Shown here in pieces: positions 42,353-51,530 of a stretch of 64,000 nucleotides of DNA. This DNA comes from DATLLJ01 sp035537875 (GTDB lineage Bacteria > Acidobacteriota > Vicinamibacteria > Vicinamibacterales > CAVVIG01). A program made the translations under genes and the position numbers. Below the pieces are notes generated by a model. That model had not been told where the DNA came from and did no database searches. It was given only the letters and a program-made list of their open reading frames with translations. Where the stretch lies: positions 1 to 64,000 of the forward strand of contig DATLLJ010000043.1 in assembly GCA_035537875.1 (NCBI GenBank), written 5' to 3'. Numbering within the stretch: the stretch's first letter is position 1; every line of letters begins with the position of its first letter.

Positions 42353-43126
42353 ATGAGTGATCTATCCGGCAAAGTCGGTCTCGTCGTCGGTGTCGCGAAC
42401 AAACGGTCGATCTCGTGGGCGATCGCCGAAGCGGCCTCGAGGGCAGGCGCGCGCGTCGCCTTGACCTACCAGGGAGAGCGGCTGGAAGAGAACGTTCGCG
42501 AGTTGGCCGCCACGCTGCCAGGTACGCTCGTCGCACCGTGCGATGTGGGCGACGATGGCCAGATCGGCGACGTGTTTGTGAAGGTCGAGCGGGAGTTCGG
42601 AGGCCTCGACTTTCTGGTCCACGGGGCAGCATACGCTCCGCGCGAGGAGCTTTCGGCGCCTTTCGTGCAGACCTCGCGCGTCGGATTCCGGACGGCACTC
42701 GAGATCAGCACGTATTCCCTCATCGCCCTCGCTCGTGGCGCCGCGCCGCTGATGGAACGACGGGGAGGCGGAAGCATTCTCACGCTCACCTACCTGGGCA
42801 GCGAACGTGTCTTCACGAACTACAACGTGATGGGTGTCGCGAAAGCCGGATTGGAGGCGTCCGTACGCTATCTGGCTGCAGACCTCGGTCGGGCCAACAT
42901 CCGAGTCAATGCGATTTCAGCGGGGCCCATCAAGACGCTGGCGGCCTCCGGTATCTCCGGGTTCTCGAGCATCTTGCAGGTCTATCGTGACCGCGCGCCG
43001 CTTGGACGAAACGTCGAACTCGGGGAGGTGGCCGATACAGCGACCTTTCTCCTGAGCTCCGCGTCCCGTGGAATCACCGGCGAGATCGTGGTGGTCGATG
43101 CCGGCTTCCATATCATGGGAACGTAG
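42353..43126 (+). CDS. fabI: Enoyl-[acyl-carrier-protein] reductase
   Basis: Short-chain dehydrogenase of 257 residues of the FabI type. The N-terminal VGVANKRSISWAIAEA replaces the usual GxxxGxG, as in FabI. The catalytic Tyr-(6x)-Lys is in YNVMGVAKAGLEASVRYLA, and the substrate loop is SAGPIKTLAASGISGF. It reduces enoyl-ACP in the last step of the fatty acid elongation cycle. No other fab genes are adjacent. ATG at 42353 is preferred to GTG 42332. Confidence 0.92.
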   Translation: MSDLSGKVGLVVGVANKRSISWAIAEAASRAGARVALTYQGERLEENVRELAATLPGTLVAPCDVGDDGQIGDVFVKVEREFGGLDFLVHGAAYAPREELSAPFVQTSRVGFRTALEISTYSLIALARGAAPLMERRGGGSILTLTYLGSERVFTNYNVMGVAKAGLEASVRYLAADLGRANIRVNAISAGPIKTLAASGISGFSSILQVYRDRAPLGRNVELGEVADTATFLLSSASRGITGEIVVVDAGFHIMGT

Positions 43127-43182
43127 CCGGACTCAATCTGCCCGCCTGAATCACATCGCCGCAGGGTGAGCGCACCGCGACG

Positions 43183-43878
43183 TCAGGTCCACTGCTCGAC
43201 CCTGATCCTCGAGGGTGGAATACCGACGTCGGTGAGCAGGCCCGCGGTGTCCGCCACAAAAGCCGGTGGACCACAGATGAAGCACAGAGTCGCGGAATCC
43301 TGCACCATCGATGCTAGTTGTGCGCGGTCGATTCGTCCTCGCGGACCGCTCCAGCGCTCTCCGACCGAGCGGGTGACGGTCTGGCGCAGCTCGATCCGGC
43401 CGTCCCGGGCGAGCCTGCGCCACTCGTCATCGTAGGCGAACTCATCGGGCGATCGTGCGCTGTAGAAGAGGCCGATGTGCTCGTGAGGGGTGCTGAGCGC
43501 ATGATGCAGCATGGCGCGCAGCGGTGCGATGCCCGTTCCCCCTGCAATGAACACGAAGCGCTGTTCGGCCGGCTCGCGAGGGAAAGTAAAGGATCCCAAT
43601 GGCCCTTCCACCGCGACCAGATGCCCAGGGTCGAGCGTCAGATGCGGCCCGGGGGCTCCGTTCTCGCCGACGCCGACGAGCAGCTCGAGGCAGCCGGTCC
43701 GGCGCGCTTCTTCCGGCGGGGCGGCCAGCGAGTAGGGGCGCTTCAACCCGCCGACGGAGCCCACAAGGACGGCTTGTCCGGCCTGGTACTCGAACGGGGC
43801 GCCGCGCAGATCGAGACGGACAACGCGGGCACGCGGCGTGGCAGGAAGCACTTCCCGGATATCAAGCGTGAGGACCAC
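43183..43878 (-). CDS. FAD/NAD(P)-binding oxidoreductase, ferredoxin reductase type
   Basis: Flavoprotein of about 231 residues. The FAD-binding motif is LKRPYSLAAPPEE, the NAD(P) motif is IAGGTGIAPLRAMLHHAL, and the C-terminal signature is TLCFICGPPAFVADT. No iron-sulfur domain is fused, so it needs a separate electron partner (oxygenase, desaturase or globin). The longest frame starts at 43944 and would overlap the divergent small gene; GTG at 43878 avoids that and begins at the first beta-strand. The start is uncertain. Confidence 0.75.
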   Translation of the reverse strand: MVLTLDIREVLPATPRARVVRLDLRGAPFEYQAGQAVLVGSVGGLKRPYSLAAPPEEARRTGCLELLVGVGENGAPGPHLTLDPGHLVAVEGPLGSFTFPREPAEQRFVFIAGGTGIAPLRAMLHHALSTPHEHIGLFYSARSPDEFAYDDEWRRLARDGRIELRQTVTRSVGERWSGPRGRIDRAQLASMVQDSATLCFICGPPAFVADTAGLLTDVGIPPSRIRVEQWT

Positions 43879-43896
43879 GTCGGATAATGCTAGCGC

Positions 43897-44124
43897 ATGG
43901 CTGTGCGTCGCGCGCGCGGTGTCGTCCTCAGGCTCGTGCGGCATCGGCGCCTTGCGATTGCAGTCGGCCTCGCGATGGTCGCTCCTGCGGCCTGGCTCGA
44001 GTTCAGCGGCCGTCCCGCCGCCTGGTGGCTCGATGGCCTGGGGCTGGTCGTGGGCGCCACAGGGGTCGCGTTGGTGTGGGCGGGACTGACCGGCTCGAAA
44101 CCGGATTGGATTGATGAAGGCTAG
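43897..44124 (+). CDS. Small two-helix membrane protein
   Basis: Hypothetical protein of 75 residues with a basic N-terminus and two hydrophobic stretches (LAIAVGLAMVAPAAWLEF and GLGLVVGATGVALVWAGL). It has no recognised family. It is divergent from the reductase gene and converges on the HD-GYP gene. Coding status is plausible from composition, but no strong ribosome site is visible. Confidence 0.4.
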   Translation: MAVRRARGVVLRLVRHRRLAIAVGLAMVAPAAWLEFSGRPAAWWLDGLGLVVGATGVALVWAGLTGSKPDWIDEG

Positions 44125-44139
44125 TGGCCGTCACTGGAC

Positions 44140-46647
44140 TCAGAGAATTCCCACCGACGCGCGCTTGAGCTCGACGTCGGACAGGGTCGGCTGATCCCCC
44201 GCGCTTGGCTGCGGCGACGGCCCGCGTCCCGCGACGCGCTTGCGACGCGTCTTGTCACGGTACATGCGGCTGTCGGCCGTAGCGAGCAGCGCCTCGTAAG
44301 TATCGCCGTCGTGCGGGAAGATCGCCGCGCCGATGCTGATGGCCAACGGCAGGATCTTGCCCGCGCGCGGCTCGAACGACAGCGTATCGACGGCGTGCTG
44401 CAGCTCACCACGTTTGCGTTCCGCTTCCTCGCCGCCGCACCCGGAGAGGACGACGATGAATTCGTCCCCTGCGTATCTGACGCAGATGTCGTAGGGTCGG
44501 ATGGCCGCCCGCAACACGGTTGCCACGTCCCTGAGCGCCCGATCTCCGATGTGATGGCCGTAGGTGTCGTTGATGTCCTTGAAGCTATCAAGGTCCATCA
44601 CCAGCAACGACACCTCCGACTTGAGACGTTCGGCGCGGGCGAGTTCCCGCGTCAAGTGCATGAACATGAACCGCGTGTTGGGCAGCCCGGTCAGCGGGTC
44701 GGTGAGCGAATCCTCCTGCGTCTGTTCGAAAATCATCGAGTTGTAAATGACCGCCGCTGCCTGTTCGGAGATGCGATCGAGGAGCCGGCGATGGTCGTCG
44801 GTGTAGACCGTCTGCTCGACGTGGTAAACGCAGATGGCGCCGATGAACCGCTCGTTGAAGACGAGCGGACAGACCAGCGCTGACTGGAGCGATGTCTGAT
44901 CGGGCGGATGCCCGGCGGCCTCGAAGTCGGCGCTCGGTCGCGCGTTGACGAGGGGACGCCGGTTTCGTGCCACCCACCCGGTCAGCCCGTGTCCGTTGCG
45001 GATGGTCAGCGTCTGGATGACCTCGGATTCGACGCCGGTCGCGAACCGGCACCGCAGGGTCTCCATTTCGTCGTTGTAGAGAAAGAGAGCGCAGCACGAG
45101 AACGGCACGATGTTGCTCAGCTTGGAGGATATCAGCGCCATCGTGTCCGACACCCCCAAGCTGCTGCCGAGGGCCTGCGCGATTTCGTACAGAGCGTAAA
45201 TTTCGCGGTGTGCCAGCGCGATGTCCTGGAACACGTTCGTCCGCGCATGCGAATCGGAGACCAGGCCCACCGCTGGCTGCGCCGCCGTTGGCTCGGCCGA
45301 AATTCGTGTCAGCTTGCGCATCGGCTGCTGGCTGGCCTCGGCCTCGGCGGTCAGCGCCGGATAAAGTTCCACGAACGTCTGGACGACGCGCGGATCGAGC
45401 GCCTTGCCACTCTCCTGGTGGAGCAGACCGATCGCCTTGTCGAACGTCATCGGCTTGTGGTACGGCCGCTCCGACATCAAGGCATCGAAGTAGTCGACGA
45501 CGGACAGAATGCGGGCGCCCAGCGGGATTTCTTCGCCCTTCAGGCCGCTCGGGTAGCCCTTCCCGTCCCACCGCTCGTGGTGGCTCAAGATCAGCGGCGC
45601 CACCGGATACGGGAATGGCACGCCGCTGATGATTTCGGCGCCCACCTGGGGGTGAATGCGAATCTTTTGGAATTCTTCCTGGGTGAGCGGTCCAGGCTTC
45701 GACAGGATGTGCTCGGGCACCGCGAGCTTGCCGATGTCGTGCAGCAGTGCCGCGGTCTTCACGCCCTGGATTTCGTTCTCGGGCATGCCGAGCGCCCGGG
45801 CGAGGCCGGCCGCGTACACCTGGACGCGCCGGATGTGACTCTGTGCCGTCTGGTCCTTCGCATCGATCGCGAGCGCGAGCGCCTCGATTGTAGCGAGGTG
45901 CAGATCGGAGACCTGCTGCACGTGCCGCTGTTGATCCTGAATGCGTCCCATGTAGACCTTGTACGTCCGGTAGATCAGATACACGGGAGCGGCGGTCAGC
46001 AGCGCCATCCAGTAGCCGCCGCGTTCGACAACGGCCGCCGCGACGCCGGCCGCGCCGGCCCCAAAGAAGTAGCTGGGTGCGCTCCACAGAAAGTTCTGGT
46101 TCCAAACGTTCCAAACCCGGGTGACGGAGATGGAACCCTTCGTCGACAGGCCAATTGCGGTGGCGACCAGAATCGTGTTGCACAGGAAATACGCGGTGGC
46201 CGCCCCGACCAGCGGTTTTGGAATCGTGAGCAGCGTGTAAGGCGTGAAGGGTGGCGGTCCGTCGAGCAGCATGTACACCCAGCCGGCCGTTTTCACGGTC
46301 AACACCAGGGACGCCATGCTGAAGGCGGTGCGGAACGGCGCGCTGCGAGCGCGCGTCTTGAACGTGCACTGCGCCCAGGCGCTGGTCCCGGCGACGAGCA
46401 TCGTTTCGTCGGCACCCAGGAGCATGAGCGACGCGAAGTCCACGGCGTACGATACCGACATCGTGGAGCCGCCCGAGGCCAGCGGCAGGTTGACTTTGAG
46501 CGCCGAGGCCAGCGACGAGCAGAGCAGGAGCGCGACGAAGATGCCCGGGTGCGCGATCCTGTTCGGGAAGAAGACGAGAAAAGCCACCGCGCCGGCGATG
46601 ATGACGGTGATGACGTACAGCCGGGCAGCGAGAGGAAGTTCCTTCAT
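44140..46647 (-). CDS. Membrane HD-GYP + GAF + GGDEF protein
   Basis: Signalling protein of about 835 residues. The N-terminus has seven to eight hydrophobic helices (sensor module). An HD-GYP phosphodiesterase follows (LLHDIGKLAVPEH, HHERWDGKGYPSG), then a GAF domain (about 490-640), then a diguanylate cyclase. Its active site reads AGDEF, an accepted GGDEF variant, and RPYD five residues upstream is an inhibitory I-site. It can therefore both make and break c-di-GMP, with a preference set by the sensor. ATG at 46647 (MKELPLAARL) is chosen over the GTG at 46683. It is transcribed behind a sigma-54 activator gene. Confidence 0.86.
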   Translation of the reverse strand: MKELPLAARLYVITVIIAGAVAFLVFFPNRIAHPGIFVALLLCSSLASALKVNLPLASGGSTMSVSYAVDFASLMLLGADETMLVAGTSAWAQCTFKTRARSAPFRTAFSMASLVLTVKTAGWVYMLLDGPPPFTPYTLLTIPKPLVGAATAYFLCNTILVATAIGLSTKGSISVTRVWNVWNQNFLWSAPSYFFGAGAAGVAAAVVERGGYWMALLTAAPVYLIYRTYKVYMGRIQDQQRHVQQVSDLHLATIEALALAIDAKDQTAQSHIRRVQVYAAGLARALGMPENEIQGVKTAALLHDIGKLAVPEHILSKPGPLTQEEFQKIRIHPQVGAEIISGVPFPYPVAPLILSHHERWDGKGYPSGLKGEEIPLGARILSVVDYFDALMSERPYHKPMTFDKAIGLLHQESGKALDPRVVQTFVELYPALTAEAEASQQPMRKLTRISAEPTAAQPAVGLVSDSHARTNVFQDIALAHREIYALYEIAQALGSSLGVSDTMALISSKLSNIVPFSCCALFLYNDEMETLRCRFATGVESEVIQTLTIRNGHGLTGWVARNRRPLVNARPSADFEAAGHPPDQTSLQSALVCPLVFNERFIGAICVYHVEQTVYTDDHRRLLDRISEQAAAVIYNSMIFEQTQEDSLTDPLTGLPNTRFMFMHLTRELARAERLKSEVSLLVMDLDSFKDINDTYGHHIGDRALRDVATVLRAAIRPYDICVRYAGDEFIVVLSGCGGEEAERKRGELQHAVDTLSFEPRAGKILPLAISIGAAIFPHDGDTYEALLATADSRMYRDKTRRKRVAGRGPSPQPSAGDQPTLSDVELKRASVGIL

Positions 46648-46755
46648 AGGATGCGGTTGGACTTCTTCGCCGTCTGGCCACACCGCCCAACCCGGGGCCG
46701 GGGATGCTTGAATGACACGTCAGCGGGCCTTCCGATGTCCCCTTCGACCTGCGGT

Positions 46756-48120
46756 CTACGTGGTCGTTTCAGCTTCGCGGTTGCGTCGCCCGCCGGGGCG
46801 CGATTCGGGCTCGAGCTGAAATTCCTCGATCTTGCGATACAAGGTGCCGCGGCTGATGTCGAGAACTCTTGCGGCTTCTTTCTTGTTCCACTGTACCGCT
46901 TCGAGCACCCGCACGATATGCGCGCGCTCGGCCTCGGCCAGTGAAGGCATCCGGTCGCCCGTCGGCGCCGGCACGCTCGTGTTGGCGTGCAGAAATTCGA
47001 TGTCGGTGCCGCGGATGATGCGCCCGGGCGCTGACAGCGCTGCGCGGGAAACCGTGCTCTCGAGCTCGCGGATATTGCCCGGCCAGTGATAGTTCACGAG
47101 CAGGTCCAGCGCTTCACGGGAGAAGGCCTTGCTGTCGAGCGGCATGCCCTGGGCGGCGCAGTACCGTGCCAGGAATCGCTGGCCGAGAACGGGGATGTCC
47201 ACCTGTCGCTCGCGGAGCGACGGCAGCCGGATGGCGAACGCGTTGACGCGGTAATACAAGTCCTCGCGGAACCGGCCGTCCCGCACGAACTGCTCGAGGG
47301 GCCGGTTGGTCGCCGAAATGAGCCGGAAATCGACCGTGATGGCCTTGTTGCCGCCAAGCCGTTCGAAACGGCGCTCTTCGAGTACCCGCAGCAGCTTGGC
47401 CTGCGCGATGAGCGACGTGTCGGCGATCTCGTCGAGAAACAACGTGCCCTCGTTGGCCAGCTCGAGGCGCCCGGGCTTGCGATCGTGGGCGCCGGTGAAG
47501 GCTCCCTTTTCGTAGCCGAAGATTTCTGACTCGAACAGGGTGTCGGGCAGCGCGGCACAGTTCACCGCCTGGAAATTCGCCACGCTGCGCGGGCTGAGCT
47601 CGTGAATCATCCGAGCCACGACTTCCTTGCCCGACCCGGTCGGCCCGAGAATCAACACGGAGATGTCGGACTTGGCCGCCGTCCGGATCCACTCGAAGAC
47701 GATCAGCATCTTCTCGTCGCGCCCGATCATTTCGCGGAAGCGCTGCACCGACGGCGACTGATCCTCGGTCGAGACCGTTGCGCGGCGCTCGAGGAAGTGG
47801 TCCAGCAGCTCGGCCAGCGCGTCGTTGACCGGCCGCGCGGCGATGTACTTCACGGGCGTGCCGCCGATCGCGTAAGCCACGCCGAAGTCCACGAGCTCCT
47901 TGACGCAGTTTTCGACGTCCATCCGGAGCCGGCCGAACGTCTGCATCAGCGACTCGACGTCGAAGCTCTCCTCCGGACGGGCACTGAGATAGCGAAGGAT
48001 GCCGGCGCGCAGCGGTGACTGCACCAGCCCTCGAAAGCGTGTCTCGAGGTCGGCCGGTTCCGAGTTCCTCGCCGAGGCTGCCGCACTGGCGCGCCGGGCG
48101 CTGAAGGTGAGATCGTCCAT
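46756..48120 (-). CDS. Sigma-54-dependent transcriptional activator
   Basis: Bacterial enhancer-binding protein of 454 residues. The N-terminal 105 residues look like a winged-helix-type sensor (LRAGILRYLSARPEESFDVESLM). The AAA+ domain follows with Walker A GPTGSGKE, the sigma-54 contact loop FGYEKGAFTGA, Walker B GTLFLDEIAD and NWPGNI-like YHWPGNIRELE. The Fis-type HTH is KKEAARVLDISRGTLYRKIEE. There is no receiver domain, so control is not by phosphorylation. Target genes are unknown. It lies just upstream of the HD-GYP/GGDEF gene on the same strand. Confidence 0.92.
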   Translation of the reverse strand: MDDLTFSARRASAAASARNSEPADLETRFRGLVQSPLRAGILRYLSARPEESFDVESLMQTFGRLRMDVENCVKELVDFGVAYAIGGTPVKYIAARPVNDALAELLDHFLERRATVSTEDQSPSVQRFREMIGRDEKMLIVFEWIRTAAKSDISVLILGPTGSGKEVVARMIHELSPRSVANFQAVNCAALPDTLFESEIFGYEKGAFTGAHDRKPGRLELANEGTLFLDEIADTSLIAQAKLLRVLEERRFERLGGNKAITVDFRLISATNRPLEQFVRDGRFREDLYYRVNAFAIRLPSLRERQVDIPVLGQRFLARYCAAQGMPLDSKAFSREALDLLVNYHWPGNIRELESTVSRAALSAPGRIIRGTDIEFLHANTSVPAPTGDRMPSLAEAERAHIVRVLEAVQWNKKEAARVLDISRGTLYRKIEEFQLEPESRPGGRRNREAETTT

Positions 48121-48135
48121 TCCTAGCCGTTTACG

Positions 48136-48597
48136 TTATCGGCGGGAAACGACCGGCCCGACAGGGGGGTGGCCAGCGGCCCCGGATCCCCGGTAATACT
48201 GGGTCTGGTAGTGCTCGACGAGGTCTTTGATGGCCGACGCGTCGCGGTTGCGGTGGCCATGGCAGCGAATCGGGTCCGAGCCGCCGCTGGTCTCGATGAG
48301 CACGTCGGACAGCAGCATGCCCGTATCGATCTTTACCGACGAGACATGGGCGAGGTGAATCGACTTTTCGAGCCGTCCGATCCAACTTGGGGAGTACTGG
48401 ACAACAGTGTTAGGGGTGATCAGGACTTGCGTCGGAAATAGACGGTTGCCGGTGCTCAGCCGGCTGGCGCGAAAGACATCGCCCTGCGCAAAGGGTCGGC
48501 CCTTGCGCCAGATCCACAGGAGCGTCACCAGCGCCGCCGCTCCCAGCGCGAGGAACGTCCAGGCCACCCATGGGTTGTCAGCGAACCAGGCGTTCAT
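48136..48597 (-). CDS. Small membrane-anchored PH-like domain protein
   Basis: Protein of 153 residues with one N-terminal transmembrane helix (WVAWTFLALGAAALVTLLWIW) and a cytoplasmic beta-rich domain (LFPTQVLITPNTVVQYSPSW, HLAHVSSVKIDTGMLLSDVLIET). The pattern resembles bacterial PH (YdbT/DUF304-like) domains. It precedes the sigma-54 activator by 15 bases and is likely cotranscribed. Function unknown. Confidence 0.6.
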   Translation of the reverse strand: MNAWFADNPWVAWTFLALGAAALVTLLWIWRKGRPFAQGDVFRASRLSTGNRLFPTQVLITPNTVVQYSPSWIGRLEKSIHLAHVSSVKIDTGMLLSDVLIETSGGSDPIRCHGHRNRDASAIKDLVEHYQTQYYRGSGAAGHPPVGPVVSRR

Positions 48598-48645
48598 CGC
48601 TGCGGCTCGCCAGTCACAAGAGCAGATGTTAAGCTATTTCCAGCG

Positions 48646-49782
48646 ATGCCGTACCGCGCGCCAGGGTCTCGTGAACAGTCCCGCTCGAAGGTCCTCTCGG
48701 GAAAGCCGATTCGATATTACCGGCCGACAGGAAGCCAGGACATCCGTCGGCTCGTCGACGAGGGATTTCAGGCCTTCAACGCCGCTCGATTATCGGAAGC
48801 CTGCGCGATCTTCTCCGACAAGATGCTCGACCCAGCCGAAGACACGACCATCGCCCTCACCGTCGCCGGCGCCCTGACGCCCGCCGGCCTCGGTGGCTGC
48901 GTCATCGAGCTGATGGATCGGGGCCTCGTCGACTTCGTCATCTCGACCGGCGCCAACCTGTATCACGACCTCCATTACGCGCTGAACTTCACGTTGAGAC
49001 GGGGGTCGCCCTTCCTCGACGATGTCCAGCTGTACGAAGATGGGGTGATTCGGATTTACGACGTGCTGTTTCCCGCATCGGTTCTGCTCGAAACCGATGC
49101 GTATATCCGCGACTTCCTCGTGCGCTGCGGCCTGACCGGGCCGACCACCACGTCGGAGCTTCATTACCGGCTGGGACGGGATCTGCTCGAGCGTTTCCCG
49201 GGCTGCGAAGAGCACTCTGTCGTCGCTCGCGCCGCGCTCGCCGGGGTGCCCATTTACACTTCTTCCCCGGGCGACAGCTCCATCGGGATGAACGTCGCGT
49301 ATCACGAGCTGATGAACGACAGCGGCCTGATGATCGATCCGAACCGGGATGTGAACGAGGTGTGCGCCATCGTCCTCAACGGCACGCGTAACGGCTGCGT
49401 CATCCTTGGCGGAGGATCGCCGAAGAACTTCTACCTCCAGGGTCAGCCGACGTTGTGGGAGGTGTACGGAATCCCCAAAGGGGGCAACGAATACTTCATC
49501 CAGATCACCACCGACTCGGTCGTCTGGGGTGGGCTGTCCGGCGCGACGCCGGCAGAGGCCGTCAGCTGGGGCAAGGTCAACCCGGGCGTGCTGCCCGATA
49601 CGGTGGTCGCGTACTGCGATTCAACCATCGCGTTCCCGATCTTCTGTGAGTATGCGATTGGATCGCCCAACGGACGTCGGCCGCGCAAGGAGCTGGTGCA
49701 CAGACGGGATGCTTTGGTGGCCAATCTCAAGCGCGAGGCTCTCGCCGCACAGGAAAAAAAGGGACTGGCAAAGACCCAGTAG
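48646..49782 (+). CDS. Deoxyhypusine synthase-family protein
   Basis: Protein of 378 residues of the deoxyhypusine synthase (DHS) superfamily. It shows DFVISTGANLYHDLHYALN, GVPIYTSSPGDSSIGMN, VILGGGSPKNFYLQ and SGATPAEAVSWGKVNP, where the Lys of SWGK aligns with the catalytic lysine of eukaryotic DHS. Bacteria lack eIF5A, and bacterial family members have been proposed to make homospermidine or act in other spermidine chemistry. No polyamine gene is adjacent. ATG at 48646 is divergent from the PH-domain gene with 48 bases between them. Confidence 0.85.
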   Translation: MPYRAPGSREQSRSKVLSGKPIRYYRPTGSQDIRRLVDEGFQAFNAARLSEACAIFSDKMLDPAEDTTIALTVAGALTPAGLGGCVIELMDRGLVDFVISTGANLYHDLHYALNFTLRRGSPFLDDVQLYEDGVIRIYDVLFPASVLLETDAYIRDFLVRCGLTGPTTTSELHYRLGRDLLERFPGCEEHSVVARAALAGVPIYTSSPGDSSIGMNVAYHELMNDSGLMIDPNRDVNEVCAIVLNGTRNGCVILGGGSPKNFYLQGQPTLWEVYGIPKGGNEYFIQITTDSVVWGGLSGATPAEAVSWGKVNPGVLPDTVVAYCDSTIAFPIFCEYAIGSPNGRRPRKELVHRRDALVANLKREALAAQEKKGLAKTQ

Positions 49783-49805
49783 ATTGCATTCGTGCATTGA
49801 TCCCC

Positions 49806-50237
49806 ATGGGCACCCTGTCGTCTGAGCTCACGCCCCACGCGCAGCGCATCGCCTCGCGCCCCCGGATCTACGCCGATGCCAACGTACCCGCCGGTATCGT
49901 GGCTCACATGCGCATCAGGCTGCAGTGGGACGTCCTGTTCGTCGTCGAAGAAGAGACCCTTCGGCGGGCCCCCGACCTGAAGCACTTCCGCCTTGCCCAG
50001 CAGCTCGGTCGGACGCTCGTCACGATGGACCGGGACTACCTCGATGACAAGCGCTTTCCGCCGGATGAAGGCAGCGGCGTCCTGGTGATCAACGCGCCGG
50101 ACGAGCAACAGCTGACGCTGCTGCTGGAGCGGGTCGACCGATCCTTGTTTCGGCCTGACGCAGACAGTCCGGTTGCGCTGCCCCTGGCCGGGCGCAAGCT
50201 GCAGGTGAACTCGGACTGGGGTCGCGAGTCCTGGTGA
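49806..50237 (+). CDS. DUF5615-like PIN-domain protein
   Basis: Protein of 143 residues with a PIN-like layout: IYADANVPAGIVAHMRIRLQ, the first acidic site, then WDVLFVVEEETL and GRTLVTMDRDYLDD, the later acidic cluster. It ends with a strand GSGVLVINAPDEQQLTLLLERVD. DUF5615 proteins are often toxins of toxin-antitoxin pairs or ribonucleases. No antitoxin-sized partner is visible next to it, so a TA role is unproven. The ATG at 49806 is my choice; a TTG at 49797 is also in frame. Confidence 0.6.
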   Translation: MGTLSSELTPHAQRIASRPRIYADANVPAGIVAHMRIRLQWDVLFVVEEETLRRAPDLKHFRLAQQLGRTLVTMDRDYLDDKRFPPDEGSGVLVINAPDEQQLTLLLERVDRSLFRPDADSPVALPLAGRKLQVNSDWGRESW

Positions 50238-50298
50238 TGACTTCCTCCGGCGCTCTGAATGCGGAGCGCGGCAAACCGTCGGGACCGGGCGCTGTGAG

Positions 50299-51528
50299 AT
50301 GACGATCCTGTCAGGCGCTCAGCTGGTGCTGCCTGACCGGATTCTCGCGCCCGGCACGCTCGCCATTGATGGCGACCGCATTACGGACGTACGTGAAGGC
50401 TCCTGGTCGGGGCGCGACGCTCGTCGCTCTCCCGTCTTCGCCTTCCACGGCCACACGATTGTCCCTGGCTTCATCGACGTGCACGTCCACGGTCTCGAAG
50501 GCATCGACACCCTCGATGGCCACGACGACAGCGGAAGAACCGCCGTGGCAGCCATGGCCTCCAGGCTTCCCCGATACGGAGTCACCGCGTTCTGCCCGAC
50601 CACGGTTGCCTGCGCGCCGGACGCCCTGCGCCGCGTGCTCGAGAGCGTCGCCGCGGCACGGCGACCGGGACGCGACCTTGGCGCCGCGCGTGTCCTCCCG
50701 GCGCACCTCGAAAGCAACTTCATCAACCCGGATTTTCGCGGCGCTCAACCTGCTGGCTGTCTGCGGAGTCCGCGCCAGGCCCTGTCTCCGATTCACCAGC
50801 CGTCCGACGGCTTTCAGGCCGCCGAGCTCCTCGCGGAGATCGTCCGCGCCGGCGCAGATGTCGGTATCGTGACGGTCGCACCGGAGCTCGATGGTGGGCT
50901 CGACCTCGTGCGCTGGCTGATCGCTCGTGGGTACCGGGTGTCCCTTGGCCACTCCGGTGCCACCTTTGAGCAGGCGCTCGAGGCCATTGCCGCCGGAGCG
51001 CGACAGGCCACGCATCTGTTCAATCGAATGCCGCCACTCGCACATCGCGCCCCTGGACTTGCCGGTGCCGTGCTGTCCTCCGACGAGATCGCAGCCGAGA
51101 TCATCTGCGACGGCTATCACGTCCACCCAGCCCTCGTGCGCACGGCCGTCACCTCCAAACATCCTTCGCGGGTCATGGCCATCACTGACGGGACGGCACT
51201 GTCCGGGCTTGCCGTGGGTTCGCGCGGCTCGCTGGGTGGGCAACCCATCGTGGCCGGCGAGTCGGCGGCCCTGCTGGCGGATGGGACGCTCGCCGGCAGC
51301 GTGTGCACGATGGACCGGGTGTTTCGAATGCTCGTCGGGCCGACGAGGCTGCCGCTGGTCGCGGCTGCGGCGTTGTGCGCGACGACCGCGGCGCGCGAGA
51401 TGGGCCTGGAGGATCTGGGTGTCATCGCGCCCGGAGCCATCGCCGATCTGGTCGTCCTGGATGACCGTCTGTCCGTGGTCCAGACGTACGTCGGCGGACA
51501 TCTCGCGTATCGACGCAACGAGCCCTGA
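50299..51528 (+). CDS. nagA: N-acetylglucosamine-6-phosphate deacetylase
   Basis: Amidohydrolase of 409 residues. The first metal-site motif is PGFIDVHVHG, the metal-binding Glu is in AHLESNFINP, His ligands are in VSLGHSGAT and QATHLFNRMPPL, and the catalytic Asp is in AITDGTALSG. It removes acetate from GlcNAc-6-P in amino-sugar recycling. No nagB or transport gene is adjacent, so it may serve cell-wall sugar recovery. It converges on queC with a two-base gap. Confidence 0.9.
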   Translation: MTILSGAQLVLPDRILAPGTLAIDGDRITDVREGSWSGRDARRSPVFAFHGHTIVPGFIDVHVHGLEGIDTLDGHDDSGRTAVAAMASRLPRYGVTAFCPTTVACAPDALRRVLESVAAARRPGRDLGAARVLPAHLESNFINPDFRGAQPAGCLRSPRQALSPIHQPSDGFQAAELLAEIVRAGADVGIVTVAPELDGGLDLVRWLIARGYRVSLGHSGATFEQALEAIAAGARQATHLFNRMPPLAHRAPGLAGAVLSSDEIAAEIICDGYHVHPALVRTAVTSKHPSRVMAITDGTALSGLAVGSRGSLGGQPIVAGESAALLADGTLAGSVCTMDRVFRMLVGPTRLPLVAAAALCATTAAREMGLEDLGVIAPGAIADLVVLDDRLSVVQTYVGGHLAYRRNEP

Positions 51529-51530
51529 CC

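Noticed and set aside
44908..46944. Long plus-strand frame (678 codons) opposite the HD-GYP/GGDEF gene
   Set aside because: It is a shadow of the minus-strand HD-GYP protein, which has intact catalytic motifs.
49806..50237. Toxin-antitoxin pair around the PIN-like gene
   Set aside because: No small antitoxin frame with a DNA-binding pattern lies beside it. The neighbours are a DHS-like enzyme and nagA.
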